64,000 bases of DNA from Sinohyriopsis cumingii (lineage: Eukaryota; Mollusca; Bivalvia; Unionida; Unionidae): contig CM068835.1 of the NCBI GenBank assembly GCA_028554795.2, forward strand, positions 34,628,901 to 34,692,900, in the 5' to 3' direction. Below are positions 56,510-64,000 of this stretch, piece after piece. The position numbers and the translations under genes are program-made. Numbering within the stretch: the stretch's first letter is position 1; the number at the start of each line of letters is the position of its first letter. The notes beneath the pieces are model-generated. The model saw only the letters and a program-made list of their open reading frames with translations. It searched no databases and was not told the origin of the DNA.

Positions 56510-56609
56510 TTGTCTAATGTTGTAAAGCACTTAGAGCTTCTAAAGATTAGGCGCTATATAAAGTCCTCATTATTATTATTATTATTATCATTATTATTAT
56601 TATTATTTG
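56510..56609 (+). mobile_element. Retroelement 3' tail with (TTA)n end
   Basis: TGTAAAGCACTTAGAGC...TTAGGCGCTATATAAAG followed by (TTA)n. This 3' tail (AAAGC...GCGCTATATAAA plus a trinucleotide run) is common to LINE-mobilised retroelements. The body is truncated. Confidence 0.6.
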
Positions 56610-56679
56610 GTGATGATTTCTTTGCTGAGGGGTATAAAAGTTGTAGCTGGCTTGCTTGTTGGAGGGTAAAATAACATCG

Positions 56680-58380
56680 CCATCAAAGGTCAACTTTGGA
56701 GGACCAAACAAATGTCCGTTTATTAATGTGATGGCAACATTAACTCCTCATGGCAACATCAAATAACTGTAAAACAAAGTGTGGGTCATAACTATGAGGT
56801 TGTCGACATAAATGATTTGAAATCAAAGAATTTATTCAAGTTAGGACAAAGGGCTTCTGTCAATCTATACATTTATATTTATCTTGATGTTGACATAACC
56901 ATGATAAATTAGGTAGTAACAATAGACCACAGACTAGGGACTTTTCTTTCTTTGTTGAAATGAGCAGTTTGTTGACATAAGCTATATCAATAGAAGTGGA
57001 TCGGACCAAAAATGGGTAAATGTTGGCAAAATGTATCTCTTGTAACATCTCATATAAAAAAGACACTGAAAGAGAGAGAAAATAAAATAATGTGTTCTTT
57101 TCAAAAATATATTTTTGTTCTTGTTATAAATTTATCTCTCTTAAACATCTTTCAGAACTTCAAGATATCATTTACATATGGGCTTGTGTGCAAATTAATG
57201 AACACAAGCTGGGATGTGGTATAATTATCTACCATAAATCATCCCTAATGCAAAATTAAAAGTGAACATGAAAACAAACTTCATACAAAAATATTAATGT
57301 TGAACACAACAATATGATCAAAATGAAAAACTTTTTGATGCTAACAATTTCAAGTAATACAGCTAGCTACAAAATTTCAAAAACAAAATATATACATTTT
57401 AAAAAAGTTACATGTGAAATTATTTATAATAACCCATTTAATATCGATATATACAACATGTTTAATTCTCCGTAACTGTTATGAGGACACTAGTATACAA
57501 GCAAAGAATCAAAATCACAGCCACCTGGGTACAAAATATCCAAACTGAAGCAAACATACAGTTAATTTCTTTAAATTGAATAGAATAAAGGCAGTTGTGA
57601 TCTATACAATATGGATTCATTCCTCATTTCACTGTAAATATATACAAACAAAATATTATAATTTTTGCTAGGGTAAGTATTAAAAATGTGTACTAATTAT
57701 TTTTAATCTATCAAACTATGAATTCTCATTCATGCATGGTGTTTAATTTTTTTTGGCTTATTTCAGTGATGTAGTTTAAGGCCCAATTAACAAGCATAAA
57801 TAATGTTAAGATATCCGAATCTTCATACACAATATCAGAGCTGTTGAATCATTGAAAATACCATTTTTATTTTTGAATAACTACAAAGTTAAAAGTGATA
57901 CCTAATAAAGTAAATTAATTCACAGAAGTAGTTTGATTTCATACAAGTTCATGGTATTAGTTTGATTAAAAGCTCAAAGTCAATGAAAATTTATAACCAG
58001 ACAACTTTACTCTGTACCTTTACAAAAATATTGAACTTGCAGAGTGAAAAGAAACAGAAGAAAGATCAAAAAGAAATGTTAAAAAATTATGCACATCAAT
58101 ATAAAATGATCACTACTATTTTATGCAGACACATTAGTATATGTAACATTATACAAATAATAGCAAAGAGCCCTACAAAGGAGTGTACATGCATATGTAA
58201 CTGTCTTTTTATACTTCATTTAGTGTGAGCTAAAGTACTGCATAATGCATAAACTTATTTCATCTAAGAAAAAGACTGACTCGGTGAAGCTGGAAACGCA
58301 TATAAATTTTGATAACTATGTACATGTATCTACTTGCATGTCAGTTTAATATGATATACAGGTGCTTATATCTTCTTGCC

Positions 58381-58382
<2 letters not shown>
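56680..58382. other. Gene-free stretch
   Basis: AT-rich; no coding frame or recognised repeat was seen. Confidence 0.4.

Positions 58383-58454
<72 letters not shown>
58383..58454. repeat. (TA)n microsatellite
   Basis: About 35 TA units. The IYIYIY peptides over it are artefacts. Confidence 0.95.
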
Positions 58455-58455
<1 letters not shown>

Positions 58456-59499
58456 CATTTATTCAACCTACAGTTCAAAAATTCCCACTGAAAAAAGTAT
58501 ATGTAAAAGGAAGTTGAAAATAACATTGCAAATAAAAGTGTATATACAAATAAAACTGCAGATAAAAGAGTACCTTAATATTTGCAACTCTGGCTTATTA
58601 TATAGCTTTACAATGCAAGACTGTCACTTTGTCCTTATATGTCCATGATAAAATAAATCTTGCTTATGTGACCAATATGAACATTTTTTTATGTAATTGT
58701 ATATTGTAGATTTTGTATTCTAGCATTTTATGTTTTTTAACGGTTTGTTTAAGACATGTCTGTACCTTACTATATTTACACAGAATATAACAAGATGAGA
58801 ACAGTATGCAAAGTTATTTTTCTAATTATTTGGGTCAGAATTTTGAAATTCTGAACAGTTACAACTTGAGCACCATAATAATTATTTGTTTCATTTACAC
58901 TGTTGTATATCATCTGATTTAGTTATATATAATAAATATGATACATACAAACATTTTTTACACATCTTATTTACATTCCACAACACCAGATTTACTGGAC
59001 AAATTTATCTATACAAGAGAAAAATGGTTTATTGACAAGTCTCTCCAGAAAAATCATGATGCAAAATATTACAATATGTATCTGTTTCAATTCTGTTTTA
59101 AAACCTACAGTATGTTGTAGTCAACTATAATTATCTTCACAATGTGCAAGAATACTCCAACACAATGTATGCAGTTGGTTTTCCAATGCAACATATGCAC
59201 ATTTGCCTTTCAAATGATATTGATATGGTACAAAAAGCATGCAGATATTCACATCAGTACCCTTTTCATGAACAACTTTAAGCAAATAATAAATCTAAAG
59301 AAATATATTGTACAAAATAGCATTGGTATTGCTTTATTTACAAACTGAGAATGCGGCCACTTAGTCAATCCACACCAGTACTCATTTCATGAAATAATTT
59401 AAGCAAATAAATATACCTAACATTATACATATTGTAAAAAACATCACTGGTAATGCTTTTTTAAGAAAATGAGAATGTAGCCACTTTTCCAAAAGCAAA

Positions 59500-60885
59500 G
59501 CCTTCACAAAACACTAATCATAAAGTGTCCAGGAATGGCTTGAACTGAATATGTTCTGAAAATGTATATGTGTGAAAAACATTGTGTTGACAATAAAAGT
59601 ATTCAAGAATGAATGGAACAGAATGTGTCACAAAATTGTACATGTCAGAAAACATTGTAATGATTATAAAAGTGTCCTGGAATGAGTGGAACTGAATGTG
59701 TTACAAAAAGGTATATGTGTCAAGTGTCAAAACATTGTGATGATGATAAAAATGACCAGGAATGGATGGAACTGAATGTGTTACAAAAATGTATGTGTCA
59801 AAATACTGAAATGATGATAAAAGTGTCAAGGAATGGATGGAACTGAATATGTTACAAAATTATACATGTGATAAAACATTATAATGATGATAAAAGTGTC
59901 CCGGAGTAGGACTGAATGTGTTGCAAAAATGCATGTGTGGAAAAAAATTCCAATGATAATAAAAACATCTAGAAATGGATAGATCTGAATATGTTATGAA
60001 AATGTACATGTGACAAAACAGTGTATGATGATAAAAGTGTCCAGGAATGGATGGAACTGATTATGTTACGAAAATCAATCTGATTAAAATCAGATGTCCA
60101 CTGTCCAATGCGAAGATCTGGCAGTGACTGCTTTGGGGTCATATTCTGGTGACCTATCTTATTAGTATCAGTGAAAATTTTATCAGCCAATCAGATGAAG
60201 TCTTATATCTTTGCATTCTGGTGACTGAGCAGTATGGTTGAAGAGCATCAATGTGTGCCAAATGATCTGATTTACTTACAGATTTCTGAAAGCTGCATTT
60301 CCATTGGCTATTTCAAAGGCAACCAGAAGATGACCCCTAAGCAGTCGCTATCAGATCTTCACATAGGACATGAGATATATGATTTTAATCAGATCATTAA
60401 TACAATGTACATGTGAGAAAACAATGTAATGATGATAAAAGTGTCCAGGAATGGATGGGACTGACTGTGTTATAAAAATGTACATGTAACAAAACATTAT
60501 AATGATGATAAAAGTCTTCAGAAATGGATGGAACTGAATATGTTATGAAAATATACATGTAACAAAACATTATACTGATGATAAAAGTCTCCAGAAATGG
60601 ATGGAACTGAATATGTTATGAAAATGTACATGTAACAAAACATTATACTGATGATAAAAGTCTCCAGAAATGGATGGAACTGAATATGTTATGAAAATGT
60701 AGATATCACAAAACATTATAATGATGATAAAAGTCTCCAGAAATGGATGGAATTGAATATGTTATGAAAATGTAGATATGACAAAACATTATAATGATGA
60801 TAAAAGTCTCCAGAAGTGGATGGAACTGAATATGTTATGAAAATGAAGATATGACAAAACATTGTAATGAGGACGAAAGTGAATG
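59500..60885. repeat. Satellite-like tandem array, unit about 62 bp
   Basis: Roughly 15-18 units of AATGATGATAAAAGT, GTCCAGGAATGGATGGAACT or CTCCAGAAATGGATGGAACT, then GAATATGTTATGAAAATGTA. Units from 60,480 to 60,840 are most alike (CTCCAG type), while those before 60,060 are more diverged (GTCCAG type). The array is interrupted by a MITE at 60,078-60,395. Confidence 0.9.
60078..60395. mobile_element. MITE with about 120-bp inverted arms inside the satellite
   Basis: The left arm starts ATCTGATTAAAATCAGATGT and the right arm ends TATGATTTTAATCAGAT. Arms share GAAGATCTG...GACTGCTTNGGGGTCAT-type text in opposite orientation. Each arm can be read outward as the same peptide beginning MTPKQSL, a consequence of the symmetry. 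No transposase is present. Confidence 0.8.
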
Positions 60886-62349
60886 AGCATAATAATGTAT
60901 TGCAAAATGTGAATACATTTAAAAATTATCCGAAATAAGAAAGACCAAAATTAAAATTTTCACATTCTCAAAGTTAGGTTCAGCAATATGAATATAGTTG
61001 TCAAATTAAAAAAAAAATCATACATCATTTCTTACATAAAACATGCATATCAAAAAATGATTTTCAATATAACATTTGAAGAACAAACTATACAAATTTT
61101 CATTATTCACATCATGCATGAATTTTTAAAAAGAATTATTGAAATAAATTACATAATTACTATATTTACAACATATATATTTATGCCTTTAGAACTTTAA
61201 CATGCAAGGTTTCACCTTCATTATTACAGGATATCTACCATTCTGTCTTTGAGAATCTTCAAATTTATTCTTAAAGTTTCCTGTCAACTCTATAATGATG
61301 AGAAGAGATCTTGCTGCCACTCATGATTATCAGGGAGAATGTAACTGTCCCTCACTAAAGATCTGTGCAAACAAAAATTATAGAAAAACATTCAAATGTT
61401 TGATATTACTGATGTTATTGTTGTTATTGATGTTATTGTTGTTACTGATGACATTGTCAAAGATGTAATTACTGTCTTTACTGTCCAGGATGTGATCCAT
61501 GTTCAAAACAACATACAGGAAACTGCACAGAATTTGAATTCTCAATATTTTTTAATTGTTGAGCACTTCTAATTTGAAGATTTGAAACCATTATGATATG
61601 ATCTTAACTGTAAAATATATTTTATTAAGCTAAATTTAAGACACTTTTCAGACATACGACAGATCTGACGTCAAGAATGATAACCACATGGTTATTAAGA
61701 ATACAGTAGCTGACAAATGAGAATCTCATTTCTGGCTTTCATATTGGTCAGTATACTTCAAATACCACCAACCTTTATCGAGAAATAAATAATGTCTTTG
61801 ATTAAGTTTCAGTTAGCACAGATCTATATAAGATGTGTGTGTGTGTGTGTGATTTGTATTTTTAACATAGCTTTAACAATTTTTCAGTCATATTGCTATG
61901 ATATCTGCAGTATAGCAGTTTATAGTGATGTCTAGCACTGGGGCATCATGCCACAGACGTGTAGCATGATGTCCCACTCAGTAAAAATATCCTGACACCA
62001 GGCCGACCAGTCCTAACACTAACCTCTTATGTGCTGAGTGCCAAGGAAGGAATGAACATATTCTTTTTGTATCTAAAAAGTTTTCCTCGAGATAAATATA
62101 CCAGATCTTGGCAATAAGGAAATACTACCAATGAACAGAACATAATACATCCTAAGATTTAGACTTATGATATATAAACAAAATATGATCATTCAAGTAA
62201 AAACACTTATGTGTGAAATGAAGTCACGGCACAAATCAGTTTAGTTTTATTCTACAACCAGCCACAGTGTTTTGGGTAGCATCTGGCTGAATTGATCCTT
62301 ATTTAAATTTTCAAGCAAAAATGTCATACCTTGCTTACTCCACTCACTG
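60886..62349 (-). mobile_element. Mostly gene-free stretch with truncated SINE copy 5 at 61,850-62,045
   Basis: The SINE copy has the tail (AAATCACACACACAC) and body of the family but lacks the tRNA-like head, stopping near 62,045 in TGCCAAGGAAGG. The rest is AT-rich without a supported gene. Confidence 0.7.
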
Positions 62350-62640
62350 CTAGTTGATATAAGTTTCATCCACCAACTGAACAACATGCTCTGCGATACT
62401 GAAGGCAGTTTTAGCTTGTAACTCTGTATACAATTCGGATGGAATCTGTGTTCTGGCAATAGGGTCAGGGTACCTCATTCTGGTGTGTTCTCCTAGACAT
62501 GACTGGAGATTCATGGCTAAATGGACAAGATCTTGACCCAAACCACCTTTTGTAGCAATGTTGGCAAGCTGGTGACTTTTTAGATCCACTTTGTTTGCAT
62601 CTTTTGAATACACGGCTGCTTTCAGAGCTTTCTCAGTTGC
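62350..62640 (-). CDS. HEPN-domain terminal exon (sacsin-like)
   Basis: A 3' splice site (CTCCTACCTACAACAG) precedes 62,640. The exon then encodes 96 residues to a stop at 62,350: ATEKALKAAVYSKDA, SHQLANIATKGG, LVHLAMNLQSCLGEHTRMRY, PDPIARTQIPSELYTE, then AKTAFSIAEHVVQLVDETY. The helical layout, the RYPD motif followed by a proline-rich turn and a final helix match the HEPN domain as found at the end of sacsin-like proteins, which bind nucleotides and assist chaperones. The rest of the gene lies outside the window, at higher coordinates. The family call is from pattern memory. Confidence 0.6.
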   Translation of the reverse strand, partial: ATEKALKAAVYSKDANKVDLKSHQLANIATKGGLGQDLVHLAMNLQSCLGEHTRMRYPDPIARTQIPSELYTELQAKTAFSIAEHVVQLVDETYIN

Positions 62641-64000
62641 CTGTTGTAGGTAGGAGATAATTTAGAAGTTAAGTTTAGCTTCCAAAAAATTGTAGAAATG
62701 TGCAGATGTGGTTTATATATGGTCATAATACAAAGTATGATTCATATGAACTTTTGTCATAACACAAGTGCAGTTTTATCACAAATGCAAAGCCCTATAA
62801 TTCAAAATTCTTTCTTTCATGCTCAGGCGAGATATATGCCTACAGTAAACACAGTAGTCAATATTATATGATTTCATCATCAATTTTTCAATAGGCATAT
62901 TATGTAATAAAAAATAAGGCCAGGGTCTTCAATTTGACCAGACAAATGACCTGTTATGATAAAATGTGTGATCTTGTCCATAAAGTCATAAGTCTAAACA
63001 AGCACATCTCAGAATGAATTATCATAGTTTCATGAAGATTCATTCCAAGCATGAATAAATCCATGAAGAGGTTTAGAAAATATATAAAAATGAAATAACT
63101 TTAACCAAAACCTTAATGCAAATTGTCTGTGACTGTAATCTTAACCCCAAGGTGAATTGGGTGGGTATGTTTGTCTTGCAGAATTGATTGTTTTAGGCAC
63201 ATGCCATTCACTCCAAGAATGAAGAGAATCCATTAATGGGTTTAAGAATATATTCAAATGTAAACTTTCACCAAATCTTTTACCTTCTTTCTCCCTATGA
63301 CTGTGAACTTGACTTCAAAGGGGTAAGGGAGCAATTTGTAGCATCCATTGTTTTTGCATCGTAATGATTCATGACAAGCATGGTAAGATTCTGTTAAGTG
63401 GTTGTTTGTATACTGCGGACATCATTATATGTGTAAGATTAATTTGAATGGAATTGATCATGTAAGATTACACAGGTATTGATGTTGATATAGCAATGCT
63501 CATTTCAAGTACACATTATTTATTTGAAAAGTCAATAAAAACATTTATCTTGGCAATAAGGATATTGCATTCCTATAGTCAAATATTTGTGAAACTATCA
63601 CATTTAATATAAAAAATTATAACAAATCACTTCTCTCAAAATTGTAGGCTGAATCAAACAACAAATTTCAGTCACAAAATTCTTTTAAATACTGAAACCT
63701 GCTTTGAGAAATGTCTCTATTTAGTATGATAATCAGAAGGTATTATAATGTTTAGGTACTGCACAACATTACCACTATCATAAACACAAACGATTTCATC
63801 TTTGAGATAAATAATTATGTGTAATATTTCTCTGCTTTAAATGTGCAAGTGTCAAAATATTTAGTATTCAATATTTTTTCTGTAACTTAGTATTAGCGTA
63901 TGTTTGTATAGCTACTGTATACTCATTCATTTCAACCCTTCCATGTCCACTCAGCCATATCATTCTTTTATAGGATTTAGGATGAGTATATTTTACAGAT
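62641..64000. other. Probable intron of the HEPN gene, no other feature
   Basis: AT-rich non-coding sequence upstream of the exon. A weak direct similarity between 63,010-63,060 and 63,215-63,260 (CATGAAGA or GAATGAAGA, ATCCAT.AA) suggests an old duplication. Confidence 0.4.

Noticed and set aside
59500-60885. CRISPR-like array
   Set aside because: Head-to-tail satellite without spacers.
62247-62459. Overlapping 70-residue minus-strand frame
   Set aside because: Shadow of the HEPN exon in another frame.

Overview
The window looks like animal (metazoan) nuclear DNA that is AT-rich, poor in genes and full of repeats. A marine mollusc, perhaps a gastropod, fits best. The support is a secreted coiled-coil plus C1q gene, a tRNA-derived SINE family of a type I associate with molluscs, and many decayed DNA and RNA transposons. 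This placement is inference; no host gene in the window is diagnostic on its own. Only three host-type coding units are convincing: a C2H2 zinc-finger array (9.1-9.8 kb, minus), a two-exon C1q-domain gene (34.7-36.5 kb, plus) and a HEPN-domain exon (62.35-62.64 kb, minus).

The dominant feature is a pair of fossil virus-like elements of the Polinton/Maverick-adintovirus type, both on the minus strand and about 18 kb apart. Element 1 (about 21.25-31.32 kb) carries, in transcription order: a divergent gene pair at 30.3-31.3 kb, protein-primed family B DNA polymerase (about ten lesions), packaging ATPase, a lysine-rich core-like protein, a pX-like protein with a hydrophobic tail, two conserved proteins of unknown role, the C-terminal third of an F54H12.2-family capsid-like protein, and an adenain-type protease. 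A separate conserved TATA promoter at its low-coordinate end drives a small helical gene. Element 2 (about 39.0-47.1 kb) is an older, more decayed relative. It keeps capsid-like sequence lost from element 1, but lost the ATPase and polymerase C-terminus in one internal deletion. No integrase or terminal inverted repeat was seen in either. Some low-coordinate sequence (12.4-14.5 kb) probably belongs to element 1 or to a third copy, now separated by a 6.5 kb LINE insertion.

The most interesting signal is that three small accessory genes near this element end in histone-type mRNA 3' stem-loops with purine-rich downstream elements (13,884; 30,207; 31,304). Two of these genes share a CCAAT/TATA divergent promoter like that of histone gene pairs, whereas the capsid cluster ends in an ordinary AATAAA signal. 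A second signal is a promoter motif of about 40 bp repeated three or four times. Each copy lies just upstream of a small protein beginning with a KLxE helix, and one copy seems to have seeded a 16-unit minisatellite.

Layout: 0-8.7 kb, mostly non-coding with a 200-bp-arm inverted repeat; 8.7-12.4 kb, SINE, zinc-finger gene, foldback repeats and a truncated hAT transposon; 12.4-14.5 kb, virus-element accessory genes and minisatellite; 14.5-21.1 kb, APE/RNase H LINE interrupted by a 1.6 kb insertion, with covarying hairpin repeats beyond its 3' end; 21.1-31.3 kb, element 1; 31.3-34.6 kb, SINE, microsatellites and a 5'-inverted LINE that ends next to the C1q gene; 34.7-36.5 kb, C1q gene; 38.3-39.0 kb, second RT fragment; 39-47.1 kb, element 2; 47-62 kb, gene-poor with SINEs, (TA)n tracts and a 62-bp satellite; 62.35-62.64 kb, HEPN exon.
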